A stretch of 64,000 nucleotides of DNA from positions 62,001 through 126,000 of the forward strand of contig NZ_JAJNCL010000011.1 in assembly GCF_021025955.1 (NCBI RefSeq), written 5' to 3'. A program made the position numbers and the translations under genes. How positions within the stretch are numbered: the stretch's first letter is position 1; the number at the start of each line of letters is the position of its first letter. The notes under the pieces are model-generated. The model was given only the letters and a program-made list of their open reading frames with translations. It made no database searches and was not told the origin of the DNA. Below are positions 1 to 10,420 of the stretch, piece after piece. Source of the stretch: Rhodococcus qingshengii (GTDB taxonomy: Bacteria; Actinomycetota; Actinomycetes; Mycobacteriales; Mycobacteriaceae).

Positions 1-232
1 TTCGTGGTGCAGAGCCACTGCCGCTCACGGAGACGCGAGTCTGTCCGGGCACCTGACCCTCCACTTCCGTTGCCTTCTTCCACTGCCTTCGTCCGCTGCA
101 CCGCACTTCTAGGGGCGCGAGTCCGAACGGACCATGTTAACCGTCGCGAAGGTCGCAATTCGCGCCCGGTACGGCTTCACCCGAAACCCTACAACGCGGC
201 TGTCACGGCGGACGGATTCCGGAAAAAGAGTC

Positions 233-263
233 TTGACACCCGCTCTCACACCGGTGTTATGTT
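233..263 (+). promoter_or_regulatory. Probable promoter with small palindromic operator before the flavin oxidoreductase gene
   Basis: A perfect TTGACA lies at 233-238 and a TATGTT hexamer at 258-263, a spacer of 19 bases; shifting the -10 to TTATGT gives 18. The palindrome ACACCGGTGT (248-257) sits in the spacer, where a repressor could block RNA polymerase. The first gene starts at 391, leaving a long leader. Bases 1-232 show no convincing gene. Confidence 0.45.
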
Positions 264-372
264 AGTGATGATTCGCACAAACTTGCACGCATTCCGCTGG
301 CGGGCTCGTTCCATGCAGCGCAGGATCTTTCTTCGCCTGCAATAGGGTTCGATGCCGATTGACCGATCGTAA

Positions 373-2156
<1,784 letters not shown>

Positions 2157-2251
2157 TCATTGCGAATTTTCGTTAACAAAACCACTGTGAGAATCGACGG
2201 CTCACTGTAGCCTGAGTCACACAATCACCCACGCATGAGAGGAACCCATCG

Positions 2252-3841
2252 ATGGCCTCCACCGATGCAGTCTCCGAGGCGCAGCGTTCACGCCGCACCA
2301 ACTGGAACAATCAGATCGCCAGGCATGCGCAGATGATTCCCGATCGCACCGCGCTGCGATTTTTGGGCGATTCCATCACCTGGAGCACCCTCGACGCACG
2401 CGTCGAGAAGCTGGCAGACGCTCTAGCCCGACGCGGCGTCAGCTTCGGCGACCGCGTGCTCATCCTGATGCTCAATCGCCCCGAATACCTCGAGATCGTG
2501 CTCGCGACCAACGCACTGGGCGCGATAGCTGTTCCGGTGAACTTCCGTCTCACGCCACCCGAGGTCGCTTACCTGGTCAACGACTCCGGCTCCAAAGTCA
2601 TTGTCGCCGAGGGACCATTGGCTCCACTGGCCGGAGCGGCGCGTGCCGTGTCAGAGGGTATCGACATCTCCATCACCGTGGGCGCCCCCGCCGAGGGTGA
2701 CAGCCTGAACTACGAGGACCTGATCAGCGAAGAGGGCGAGTCGCACGCGTTCGTCGACATCCCGGACGATACTCCTGCACTCATCATGTACACCTCGGGA
2801 ACCACCGGTCGCCCCAAGGGTTCGGTGCTCTCCCACTCGAACCTGGCTTCGCAAGCATTGACCTGTATCCGGGCCTTCCACCTGTTCAATGCCGATTCCA
2901 TCGGCTTCTGCGCGTCGCCAATGTTCCACATCGCGGCCCTCGGTTCCATCGCACCGAATCTGCAACTCGGCACGACCACGGTGATCCATCCGGTCGGCGC
3001 ATTCGACCCTGGTCAGCTACTCGACATTCTCGAAGCCGAGAAGGTCACCAGCTTGTTCCTCGTGCCCGTGCAATGGCAGGCCGTGTGCGCAGTTCAGAAG
3101 GCGCAACCTCGAGCACTGTCACTGAAGAACATCTCGTGGGGCGCCGCACCATCGTCCGATACAATCCTGCGGGCGATGGCAGAGACCTTCCCAGACGCGT
3201 TCAATGTCGCAGTCTTCGGTCAGACCGAGATGTCGCCCATCACTTGCGTTCTCGACGGAGAGGACGCGATTCGTAAGCTCGGATCCGTCGGTCGGGTCAT
3301 CCCGACCATTTCGGCCAGGGTCGTCGACGAGAACATGGACGACGTGGCGCCCGGTGAAATCGGTGAAATCGTCTACCGCGGGCCCACGATGATGAGCGAG
3401 TACTGGAACAACCCCACCGCCACCGCTGACGCCTTCCACGGTGGATGGTTCCACTCCGGCGACCTCGTTCGAGTCGACGACGAGGGCTTTGTCTACGTCG
3501 TGGATCGCAAGAAGGACATGATCATCTCCGGCGGAGAGAACATCTACTGCGCCGAGGTGGAAAACGTTCTCTACGAACACGAATTGATCGTCGAAGCGGC
3601 CGTCGTCGGTCGCCCCGACGCCAAGTGGGGCGAGGTGCCGGTAGCGATCGTCGCGATGGCGCCAGGTTCGGCCGTGGACCTGACCATCGAGGAGCTGAGC
3701 AGCTTCCTCAATGATCGTCTCGCGCGCTACAAGCACCCGAAGGACATCGTCGTCGTCGAAGCGCTGCCGCGCAACGCTAGCGGCAAGGTTGTCAAGGGTG
3801 AACTGCGAGAGAAGGTTCGAGCGGTCGACGCAGTTTCCTGA
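2252..3841 (+). CDS. AMP-dependent acyl-CoA synthetase/ligase
   Basis: A 529-residue ANL-superfamily enzyme that adenylates a carboxylic acid and transfers it to CoA. The P-loop-like motif MYTSGTTGRPKG is near residue 180, FGQTEMSP near 325, the hinge and A8 motif SGGENIYCAEVENVL near 430, and the C-terminal catalytic lysine in NASGKVVKGELR near 512. It has no signal peptide. GAGAGGAA lies upstream of the ATG. With the two upstream genes it forms a plausible fatty- or aryl-acid activation and degradation set. Chain-length preference is not visible. Confidence 0.9.
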   Translation: MASTDAVSEAQRSRRTNWNNQIARHAQMIPDRTALRFLGDSITWSTLDARVEKLADALARRGVSFGDRVLILMLNRPEYLEIVLATNALGAIAVPVNFRLTPPEVAYLVNDSGSKVIVAEGPLAPLAGAARAVSEGIDISITVGAPAEGDSLNYEDLISEEGESHAFVDIPDDTPALIMYTSGTTGRPKGSVLSHSNLASQALTCIRAFHLFNADSIGFCASPMFHIAALGSIAPNLQLGTTTVIHPVGAFDPGQLLDILEAEKVTSLFLVPVQWQAVCAVQKAQPRALSLKNISWGAAPSSDTILRAMAETFPDAFNVAVFGQTEMSPITCVLDGEDAIRKLGSVGRVIPTISARVVDENMDDVAPGEIGEIVYRGPTMMSEYWNNPTATADAFHGGWFHSGDLVRVDDEGFVYVVDRKKDMIISGGENIYCAEVENVLYEHELIVEAAVVGRPDAKWGEVPVAIVAMAPGSAVDLTIEELSSFLNDRLARYKHPKDIVVVEALPRNASGKVVKGELREKVRAVDAVS

Positions 3842-3886
3842 CCGAACACAGTTTTTCACCGAACACAGTCTTCACCGAACACAGTT
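3841..3886 (+). repeat. Three tandem copies of a 16-17 bp unit after the acyl-CoA synthetase
   Basis: ACCGAACACAGT recurs at 3841, 3858 and 3874 with short T/C-rich joints. The array starts at the stop codon of the synthetase and abuts the terminator hairpin, so it lies in the 3' untranslated region. It resembles replication slippage; no function is evident. Confidence 0.7.
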
Positions 3887-3887
3887 G

Positions 3888-3916
3888 CGGGCGGCACCTC
3901 AGCGAGGCGCCGCCCG
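3888..3916. terminator. Hairpin terminator between convergent acyl-CoA synthetase and deaminase genes
   Basis: CGGGCGGC (3888-3895) pairs with GCCGCCCG (3909-3916), with an inner CCTC/GAGG pairing. TTTGTGTG follows on the plus strand. It lies between two converging genes and could serve both. Confidence 0.7.
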
Positions 3917-3930
3917 TTTGTGTGTTCCCT

Positions 3931-4410
3931 TCAAGCACTCGGCGAATGCAACTTCCGATGCAGATCCCGCACCTGCGGAACCAACTCCGGAATCGGACCT
4001 TCGACCGGGATGTTCGGCGCAACCTCGTTGACCGACAAAGACTTCACCGGCGCCGGAGCCACGCCCCACTCCTCGAGCCAGTCGCCTAGTTGGGCCGAAG
4101 AACAGATGTAGACGATACGTCCCAGTCCCACCCATGCGTGCGCGGCCGAACACATCGCGCAGTGCTCGCCCGAGGTGAACACCGTTGCTGTGGAGCGCTC
4201 TTCCGGCGTCAGGTACTGAGCCGCCCACCGCGCCAGCTCGAACTCGGGGTGGCGAGTGTTGTCGCCGCCCGCAATCCTGTTTCGATCCTCCGCCAGAAAA
4301 GTTCCGTCGGCCGCTGCCAGGACGGAACCGAAAGGTTCGTCACCCGCATCCAATGCCTCCGAAGCCAATTCGACGCAACGGCGCAGGTGACCCAGTTCGA
4401 TGTCGTTCAT
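3931..4410 (-). CDS. Nucleoside/cytidine deaminase family protein (Zn-dependent)
   Basis: About 159 residues of the CMP/dCMP-type deaminase fold. The zinc-binding signature is seen as TRHPEFEL, where the usual HAE is HPE, followed by SGEHCAMCSAAHAW carrying the two zinc cysteines. Similar proteins act as guanine or general nucleobase deaminases. The start at 4410 is preferred over an upstream start at 4449 because GGAGAGGA lies just before the ATG and the upstream extension looks unlike the family. It is monocistronic, convergent with the synthetase and transcribed the same way as clpC. Confidence 0.8.
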   Translation of the reverse strand: MNDIELGHLRRCVELASEALDAGDEPFGSVLAAADGTFLAEDRNRIAGGDNTRHPEFELARWAAQYLTPEERSTATVFTSGEHCAMCSAAHAWVGLGRIVYICSSAQLGDWLEEWGVAPAPVKSLSVNEVAPNIPVEGPIPELVPQVRDLHRKLHSPSA

Positions 4411-4437
4411 GTGCTCATCCTCTCCCGCGATACACGA

Positions 4438-4468
4438 AACGGGCGGCACCGGTGAGGTGCCGCCCGTT
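4438..4468 (-). terminator. Terminator hairpin downstream of clpC
   Basis: A 13-bp perfect stem, AACGGGCGGCACC paired with GGTGCCGCCCGTT, and a 5-base loop, 20 bases past the clpC stop codon. The stem core matches the hairpin at 3888. Confidence 0.75.
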
Positions 4469-4487
4469 CGTTACTTGCCGTGCTGTA

Positions 4488-7031
4488 CTACTCTGCTGCG
4501 CTTTCGCTTTCGCCGGCCTTGGTCAGCTCGATCGGCGGTGCGTCCGGCACGTCGATCGGCTTCTTGGTGGGCGTGAACGTGAACTTCGCGTCCTCGCCCG
4601 AACCTTCGCCGTCCCAGTTCTCGACGTCGACGAGCACGATGTGACCCGGTCCGATCTCTCCGAAGAGGATCTTCTCGGACATCTGGTCCTCGATCTCGCG
4701 CTGGATGGTACGACGCAGCGGTCGTGCACCCAGTACCGGATCGAATCCGCGCTTGGCCAGAAGCGACTTGGCCTTGTCGGTGACCTCCATGGCCATGTCC
4801 TTGTTCTTGAGCGCTGCCTCGACGCGAGCGAGCATCAAGTCGACCATCTGAACGATCTGCTCGTTCGTGAGCTGATGGAAGACGACGATGTCGTCGATAC
4901 GGTTCAAGAACTCGGGACGGAAGTGCTTCTTCAGCTCGTCGTGAACCTTGAGCTTCATGCGCTCGTAGTTCGACTCCGTGCCCGTTCCCGAGCTGAAGCC
5001 CAGGCCGACTGCCTTGGAGATGTCCGAAGTACCGAGGTTGGATGTGAAGATCAGCACCGTGTTCTTGAAGTCGACGGTACGTCCCTGACCGTCGGTGAGA
5101 CGGCCGTCCTCGAGCACCTGCAGGAGGGTGTTGTAGATCTCCTGGTGTGCCTTCTCGATCTCGTCGAACAGCACAACGCTGAACGGCTTGCGGCGCACCT
5201 TCTCGGTGAGCTGGCCACCCTCTTCGTATCCGACGTACCCGGGAGGGGCACCGAACAGACGCGAAGCGGTGAAGCGGTCGTGGAACTCGCCCATGTCGAT
5301 CTGGATCAGAGCGTCGTCGTCGCCGAACAGGAAGTTGGCGAGCGACTTCGCGAGCTCGGTCTTACCGACACCGGACGGGCCGGCGAAGATGAACGAGCCC
5401 GAGGGACGCTTCGGATCCTTCAGACCTGCACGCGTACGACGGATCGCCTTCGAGACGGACTTGACTGCCTCTTCCTGCCCGATGATCCGCTTGTGCAGTT
5501 CCTCTTCCATGCGGAGCAGACGAGTGGTCTCCTCCTCGGTGAGCTTGAAGACGGGGATACCGGTCCAGTTGCCCAGAACCTCGGCGATCTGCTCGTCGTC
5601 GACCTCGGCGATGACGTCCAGGTCGCCCGCACGCCACTGCTTCTCACGCTCAGCGCGCTGAGCAACGAGGGTCTTCTCCTTGTCACGCAGGTTCGCAGCC
5701 TTCTCGAAGTCCTGCGCGTCGATAGCGGACTCCTTCTCGCGACGCGCGTCGGCGATGCGATCGTCGAATTCGCGCAGGTCCGGCGGTGCAGTCATCCGAC
5801 GGATACGCATTCGCGCGCCCGCCTCGTCGATGAGGTCGATCGCCTTGTCCGGCAAGAAGCGGTCGTTGATGTAGCGATCGGCCAGCGTCGCGGCTGCCAC
5901 GAGAGCACCGTCCGTGATGGAAACACGGTGGTGAGCCTCGTAGCGGTCACGAAGACCCTTGAGGATCTCGATGGTGTGCTCGACGGTCGGCTCGCCCACC
6001 TGGACGGGCTGGAAACGACGCTCGAGAGCGGCATCCTTCTCGATGTACTTGCGGTACTCGTCGAGAGTGGTGGCACCGATGGTCTGCAGCTCACCGCGGG
6101 CAAGCTTGGGCTTGAGGATGGAGGCCGCGTCGATAGCGCCCTCGGCCGCGCCCGCACCCACGAGAGTGTGCAGCTCGTCGATGAACAGGATGATGTCGCC
6201 GCGGGTGTTGATCTCCTTGAGAACCTTCTTCAGGCGCTCTTCGAAGTCACCGCGGTAACGGCTGCCGGCCACGAGCGACCCGAGGTCGAGCGTGTACAGC
6301 TGCTTGTCCTTGAGCGTCTCGGGGACCTCACCGTTGACGATTGCCTGAGCCAGGCCCTCGACCACAGCGGTCTTACCGACACCGGGTTCACCGATGAGAA
6401 CCGGGTTGTTCTTGGTACGACGCGAGAGAACCTGCATGACACGCTCGATTTCCTTCGAGCGGCCGATGACCGGGTCCAGCTTGCCTTCGAGGGCAGCTTG
6501 CGTCAGGTTGCGACCGAACTGGTCGAGCACGAGCGAGGTGGACGGCGTGCCGGCCTCTCCGCGGGTGCCACCGGTTTCGGTGGGCTCCTTGCCCTGGTAG
6601 CCCGACAGCAGCTGGATGACCTGCTGGCGGACGCGGTTGAGATCGGCACCGAGCTTGACCAGAACCTGGGCTGCTACGCCCTCACCCTCGCGGATGAGAC
6701 CGAGCAGGATGTGCTCCGTACCGATGTAGTTGTGTCCGAGCTGCAGCGCTTCGCGCAGACTCAGCTCGAGGACTTTCTTGGCGCGCGGCGTGAAGGGGAT
6801 GTGACCGGACGGAGCCTGCTGGCCCTGGCCGATGATCTCCTCGACCTGGCTGCGGACTCCCTCGAGGGAGATACCCAACGACTCCAACGACTTGGCTGCA
6901 ACACCTTCGCCCTCGTGAATGAGGCCGAGAAGGATGTGCTCCGTGCCGATGTAGTTGTGGTTGAGCATCCTGGCTTCTTCTTGAGCCAGGACAACAACGC
7001 GCCGCGCGCGATCGGTGAACCTCTCGAACAT
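4488..7031 (-). CDS. clpC: ATP-dependent Clp protease ATP-binding subunit ClpC
   Basis: An 847-residue Hsp100 AAA+ unfoldase, full length for actinobacterial ClpC1. Two N-terminal Clp repeats (residues about 1-145, with two copies of [12 protein letters not shown]) bind adaptors. The first AAA module carries [15 protein letters not shown] near 215, a UVR-type coiled middle region follows near 420-460, and the second AAA module carries [15 protein letters not shown] near 550. It feeds unfolded proteins into ClpP1P2. The start [14 protein letters not shown] is the canonical one. In mycobacteria lsr2 is the immediate upstream neighbour; here two lipase genes separate them. Confidence 0.98.
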   Translation of the reverse strand: MFERFTDRARRVVVLAQEEARMLNHNYIGTEHILLGLIHEGEGVAAKSLESLGISLEGVRSQVEEIIGQGQQAPSGHIPFTPRAKKVLELSLREALQLGHNYIGTEHILLGLIREGEGVAAQVLVKLGADLNRVRQQVIQLLSGYQGKEPTETGGTRGEAGTPSTSLVLDQFGRNLTQAALEGKLDPVIGRSKEIERVMQVLSRRTKNNPVLIGEPGVGKTAVVEGLAQAIVNGEVPETLKDKQLYTLDLGSLVAGSRYRGDFEERLKKVLKEINTRGDIILFIDELHTLVGAGAAEGAIDAASILKPKLARGELQTIGATTLDEYRKYIEKDAALERRFQPVQVGEPTVEHTIEILKGLRDRYEAHHRVSITDGALVAAATLADRYINDRFLPDKAIDLIDEAGARMRIRRMTAPPDLREFDDRIADARREKESAIDAQDFEKAANLRDKEKTLVAQRAEREKQWRAGDLDVIAEVDDEQIAEVLGNWTGIPVFKLTEEETTRLLRMEEELHKRIIGQEEAVKSVSKAIRRTRAGLKDPKRPSGSFIFAGPSGVGKTELAKSLANFLFGDDDALIQIDMGEFHDRFTASRLFGAPPGYVGYEEGGQLTEKVRRKPFSVVLFDEIEKAHQEIYNTLLQVLEDGRLTDGQGRTVDFKNTVLIFTSNLGTSDISKAVGLGFSSGTGTESNYERMKLKVHDELKKHFRPEFLNRIDDIVVFHQLTNEQIVQMVDLMLARVEAALKNKDMAMEVTDKAKSLLAKRGFDPVLGARPLRRTIQREIEDQMSEKILFGEIGPGHIVLVDVENWDGEGSGEDAKFTFTPTKKPIDVPDAPPIELTKAGESESAAE

Positions 7032-7291
7032 CGCTCTCCCTCACACTCTCCGGCGGGCAGGTTCGAGACCGGATGTCTCGTCCCTGGTCGCCGCGTTTCG
7101 CTCCGGCACTACAGACTGATCGCCTCGCCGGTCAGCGGACTGACGTCCACGAATCGACAAAGGTTGCACGACCCCACTTATTACTCTAGAGGGCGCGAAG
7201 TCCACCTGCTGCTCCTCCACCCGATTGGCGGCGGAAGCCGGACTGCTTACCGTTCACAACGTCGCAGCTGAGGGAATCGTTTCCCGGTTCC

Positions 7292-7310
7292 TGTACGCCT
7301 GAAGCGAACA
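7292..7310 (-). promoter_or_regulatory. Putative ClgR-binding site upstream of clpC
   Basis: Read on the minus strand the site is TGTTCGC-TTCAG-GCGTACA, matching from memory the actinobacterial ClgR consensus TGTTCGC-N5-GCGWACA, which controls clp genes. It lies about 260 bases before the clpC start. The rest of the 7032-7328 spacer shows no gene. Confidence 0.6.
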
Positions 7311-7328
7311 GCGATTTTCGACGCCTGA

Positions 7329-8219
7329 TCAGCCGAATATCGGGAGTACCCGAGTGCACGGCACCTCACGCGGATTCGACGGATCCAGCGCGTTGAGCGT
7401 CAGAGTCGCTGTTCGCTGCGACGCCACCAGCGCGATGTGATCCGACAGGTCCTGTTCGCAACCGTCCTGAACAACTATGTTCGACGCGTTCGACGCGGCC
7501 AGTATTCCGCTGCTGTACGGAACGACCACTTGATCGAACCGAGTCACGATGTTGGTGTACTCGACGTCATCGGAGTAGACACCCGCGTCGCGCAGTTCGG
7601 TCACGAAGGTGGCGTTGTCGAAATCCGGTCCCCCGACGCCTTCCGGCGGGCCGACCTCCGAGCCGTCCCACAACGGAGCGATGGAGACGATCTTGGAAAC
7701 ATGCGCGTCGCCGCCGAGGAACTTGGCGTAGTAGGCACTGACCGTCGTCCCCTGGGAGTGTCCGATCAGGTCAACCTTCGAGCTACCGGTCGCGAAAAGG
7801 ACTTGGTCGACGAACTCCGCCAACTGCTCTGCGCTGTCTCCGAGCGGCGCGAGACCGCCGGCTGCGGAAATCGGCCACGGCTGGTCCGTTCGATTCCCGA
7901 AGGTGAGCGCGAAAACGCAGTACCCCTCGTTGGCCAGTACGGGTGCGAGTACGCCCCAATTGGTCTGACGGTTGGCCGCCGTCCCGTGCACCAGAACGAC
8001 GGGATCAGGATGAGCGGCGGAAGGCGTGCACGAGAAGTCGTTGGTGCCAGGGGCCGATCCACCCGGGTTGGTCGCTTCGAGGGCGATTCCACTGAAGAAA
8101 CCGGACGGAACGGGAAGAGGTTCGTTCGCCGACGCAAGAGGTGTGGCGGACGCGGCCACGGCTCCCGCAAGAGCGAGAGCGCCCACGCATGTTCGAATCC
8201 CCACCGAAGGCCTCCGCAT
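7329..8219 (-). CDS. Secreted alpha/beta-hydrolase, triacylglycerol lipase (class 2-like), paralogue 1
   Basis: About 296 residues with an N-terminal signal peptide (MRRPSVGIRTCVG then a hydrophobic stretch ending near ATPLASA). The oxyanion segment VVLVHGTAANRQTNW and the nucleophile elbow LIGHSQGTT are clear; a catalytic His is likely in DLSDHIALV near the C-terminus. It should hydrolyse exported or environmental esters. The start at 8219 is preferred over 8255 because it gives a clean signal peptide and sits 5 bases after the stop of the upstream paralogue. About a third of its length differs from that paralogue in the cap region. Confidence 0.85.
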   Translation of the reverse strand: MRRPSVGIRTCVGALALAGAVAASATPLASANEPLPVPSGFFSGIALEATNPGGSAPGTNDFSCTPSAAHPDPVVLVHGTAANRQTNWGVLAPVLANEGYCVFALTFGNRTDQPWPISAAGGLAPLGDSAEQLAEFVDQVLFATGSSKVDLIGHSQGTTVSAYYAKFLGGDAHVSKIVSIAPLWDGSEVGPPEGVGGPDFDNATFVTELRDAGVYSDDVEYTNIVTRFDQVVVPYSSGILAASNASNIVVQDGCEQDLSDHIALVASQRTATLTLNALDPSNPREVPCTRVLPIFG

Positions 8220-8224
8220 ATTGA

Positions 8225-9166
8225 TCAACCCACGACGGGCAATACCGAGTTGCACGGTACCGGCCGCTGATGCGCAGGGTCGAGTGCATTGAGAGCAAAA
8301 GTCGCGGCGCGCAGCGATGCCGCGATTGCCAGGTGATCTGAGATGTCTTGCTCACAACCGTCCTGGACGACGATGTTGGTTGCGTTCGGCCCGGGCTCCA
8401 GCCCATTTGTATACGGCAGCACCAGTTCGTCGTAGCGCGTCGTGATGTTCGTGTAGTGAACGCCCGGCGCGTAAACGCCTCCCGCACGGAGATTTTCGAT
8501 GAACTCCGAACCGGCCCCCATGTTCAGGCACGCCTTGCAGATCGGGAATCCGGCCTGTGCTGCCTCGGATACCCTGAGTTCGCGAAGGCTGCGGCCGATA
8601 CTTGCCTGCTCGTTTCCGAGGGTTCCCTTCCACAGCGATGCCACCGAGACGATGTTGTCCACTTTGTCGGCACCGCCGAGGAACTTCGCGTAGTACCCGT
8701 TGATGATCGTGCCTTGCGAATGCCCGACGAGATCCACCGACGTTGCGCCCGTAGCGCCCAGAACTTGATCGACGAAATTCGACAATTGTGCTGCGCTGGA
8801 AGGAATTTCCTGCATTCCGCCGATGGCCGACAACGGCCATGGCTGCTCGGGGAAGTTGCCGTACGTCAGCGCGAAGACGCAGTAGCCCTCGTTGGCAAGC
8901 AACGGCGCATAGGTGGCCCAGTTGGTCTGCCTGTTTCCTCCCGTTCCGTGAACGAGCACAACCGGATTGGGGTGTTCAGCAGTCGGCCTGCACGAAAAGT
9001 CATTGGATCCGGGAGCAGAACCGCCCGGATTTCCCAACTCCTGAGGAACGCCGGCAAGAAATGCATTGGGAACGGGCAGAGGAGCCTGAGCCGACGCCAC
9101 CGATGTGAACCCGACGAGCATCACCGCGGCAAGAATGGCTCCCCCGAACAACCTGATTCTGCGCAC
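8225..9166 (-). CDS. Secreted alpha/beta-hydrolase, triacylglycerol lipase (class 2-like), paralogue 2
   Basis: About 313 residues with signal peptide VRRIRLFGGAILAAVML...ASA. The motifs VVLVHGTGGNRQTNW and LVGHSQGTI match those of the downstream lipase almost word for word, so the pair arose by tandem duplication. This copy has an extra cap segment with ICKACLNMG, offering a possible disulfide. The GTG at 9166 is chosen because AGAGGGG lies upstream and the longer frame lacks a signal-like start. The pair occupies the interval between clpC and lsr2, which are adjacent in mycobacteria. Confidence 0.85.
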   Translation of the reverse strand: MRRIRLFGGAILAAVMLVGFTSVASAQAPLPVPNAFLAGVPQELGNPGGSAPGSNDFSCRPTAEHPNPVVLVHGTGGNRQTNWATYAPLLANEGYCVFALTYGNFPEQPWPLSAIGGMQEIPSSAAQLSNFVDQVLGATGATSVDLVGHSQGTIINGYYAKFLGGADKVDNIVSVASLWKGTLGNEQASIGRSLRELRVSEAAQAGFPICKACLNMGAGSEFIENLRAGGVYAPGVHYTNITTRYDELVLPYTNGLEPGPNATNIVVQDGCEQDISDHLAIAASLRAATFALNALDPAHQRPVPCNSVLPVVG

Positions 9167-9271
9167 TTCCGACCCCTCTTCGTTAGATGCGAACCGGGCA
9201 GACGCTAGCAAACTAGAACACGTCATCATTCCATTTCGGAGAAATGTGTCCGAATCCGTTTGCGATCCATT

Positions 9272-9610
9272 TCAGACAGCCTTTTCGTAGGCTCGGCGCA
9301 CCTCGGTGGAAATGCGTCCCCGGGCCGAAATCTCGAAGCCTGCACCCTTGGCCCATTCGCGGATGGCCGCACTCTGATCACGGTCGGCAACCGGTCGGGA
9401 TTTGGTCACCGACCCGTTGACCGATTTGGCGGAATTCGACCTTCTCGCATGGGGAATCCACTTTTTCAGTGCATCGCGCAGTTCCACGGCGTGGGCGGCG
9501 GTGAGATCGATTTCGTAAGCAACTCCGTCGACGGAAAACTCCACAGTTTCGTCAGCGGGCGATTTTTTGTCCAGATCGTCAACCATCGTGACAACAACCT
9601 TTTTCACCAC
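9272..9610 (-). CDS. lsr2: Lsr2, histone-like nucleoid-associated protein
   Basis: A 112-residue xenogeneic silencer, the usual family length. The N-terminal dimerisation domain starts VKKVVVTMVDDLD and contains VEFSVDGVAYEIDL. The C-terminal DNA-binding domain has IREWAKGAGFEISARGRIS, with the AT-hook-like RGR that enters the minor groove of AT-rich DNA. The GTG at 9610 reproduces the family start M-x-KK and has GGGGAGGA upstream; an ATG two codons earlier is too close to that site. Its position before lysS matches the mycobacterial locus. It is a candidate silencer of the AT-rich island at 41-49 kb (inference). Confidence 0.92.
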   Translation of the reverse strand: MVKKVVVTMVDDLDKKSPADETVEFSVDGVAYEIDLTAAHAVELRDALKKWIPHARRSNSAKSVNGSVTKSRPVADRDQSAAIREWAKGAGFEISARGRISTEVRRAYEKAV

Positions 9611-9737
9611 GACCATTCCTCCCCAGATCCTTTGATAAGCAGCGACGATAGCACCTGGACAAACGTCCTGTCTCGGCTGATCCAGATGATTGGAACTGCT
9701 CACCGCCGGGTACGTCTTTGCATTTACTTACGACAGG

Positions 9738-10372
9738 GATGGAATACAAAATGGGGTTCGCTGGCAAACACCGTCGACTTTCCGCCGCCCCAGTCTGCGA
9801 CCAACGACATCCGAAAGGTCATCGCGGAATCTGCAGGGTGGGTGGGAGACGTCGACAACGTATTCAAGATCGTGGCCGGTTGGAGCCCGTTGGAACGACT
9901 GATCGCACCGCTGAGCGGTAATTGGAACGAAAACTCGATGATCAGAAAACCGGCTACAACCCGGGGACCGGTCGCGATCCATGGGCTGATGCCGTACAGA
10001 CTCCGAGGTACCGCCCGAGCTGCGCGGCAGCTACGACAAGATCATGAAGGCAGCAGCAGCGGTGGACGATGCAGCGATCAAGTTGGACCGGGTCACGGAA
10101 GGGGACTGGGACTCCCGGATCGACGTCACCGACCACTTGCTGAACTTTCTCGCCGGCAGACCCGAAGCCTCAGCCGAACTTCGCCACTATGCAACGCGGG
10201 TGGCGGCAGGCGAATGTCGTTGGGAAAAATCGAATCCCAACTTCGAGCGCTCCCCGCTGAACTGGTCGAGCTGAAGGACTCACCCAGATTCATCTGGTTC
10301 TCGGCACCGCCGATAGCTGACGTGGACGAAGACTACGAACCGCACCGAACCCCTTGGGAGCGTCCCAACTGA
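9738..10372 (+). pseudogene. Decayed WXG100-like gene between lsr2 and lysS
   Basis: No single frame is intact, but coherent protein can be followed across frames. Frame one gives SATNDIRKVIAESAGWVGDV and then GWSPLERLIAPLSGNW, like the N-terminal helical segment of actinobacterial WXG100-type (ESX-associated) proteins. Near 9930 it moves to a second frame, then near 10010 to a third with ELRGSYDKIMKAAAAVDDAA and a helical stretch. Near 10220 it returns to the first frame and ends at 10372. Three or more frameshifts are implied. Assembly error cannot be excluded. The family call rests on pattern resemblance only. Confidence 0.5.
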
Positions 10373-10374
10373 AA

Positions 10375-10407
10375 AAGGTTCGGCCGCAACATGTGCGGCC
10401 GAACCTT
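10375..10407 (-). terminator. Terminator of the lysS transcript
   Basis: A 14-bp perfect stem (AAGGTTCGGCCGCA with TGCGGCCGAACCTT) 14 bases after the lysS stop, followed on the minus strand by a run of five T residues. Confidence 0.85.
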
Positions 10408-10420
10408 GATCGACGTGAAG

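Noticed and set aside
4..345. A 113-codon plus-strand frame at the left edge
   Set aside because: Covers the promoter region, Arg-rich with no family resemblance.
4185..7271. A 1028-codon open frame on the plus strand opposite clpC
   Set aside because: It mirrors the high GC third-position bias of clpC on the other strand and shows no domain or ribosome-binding site.
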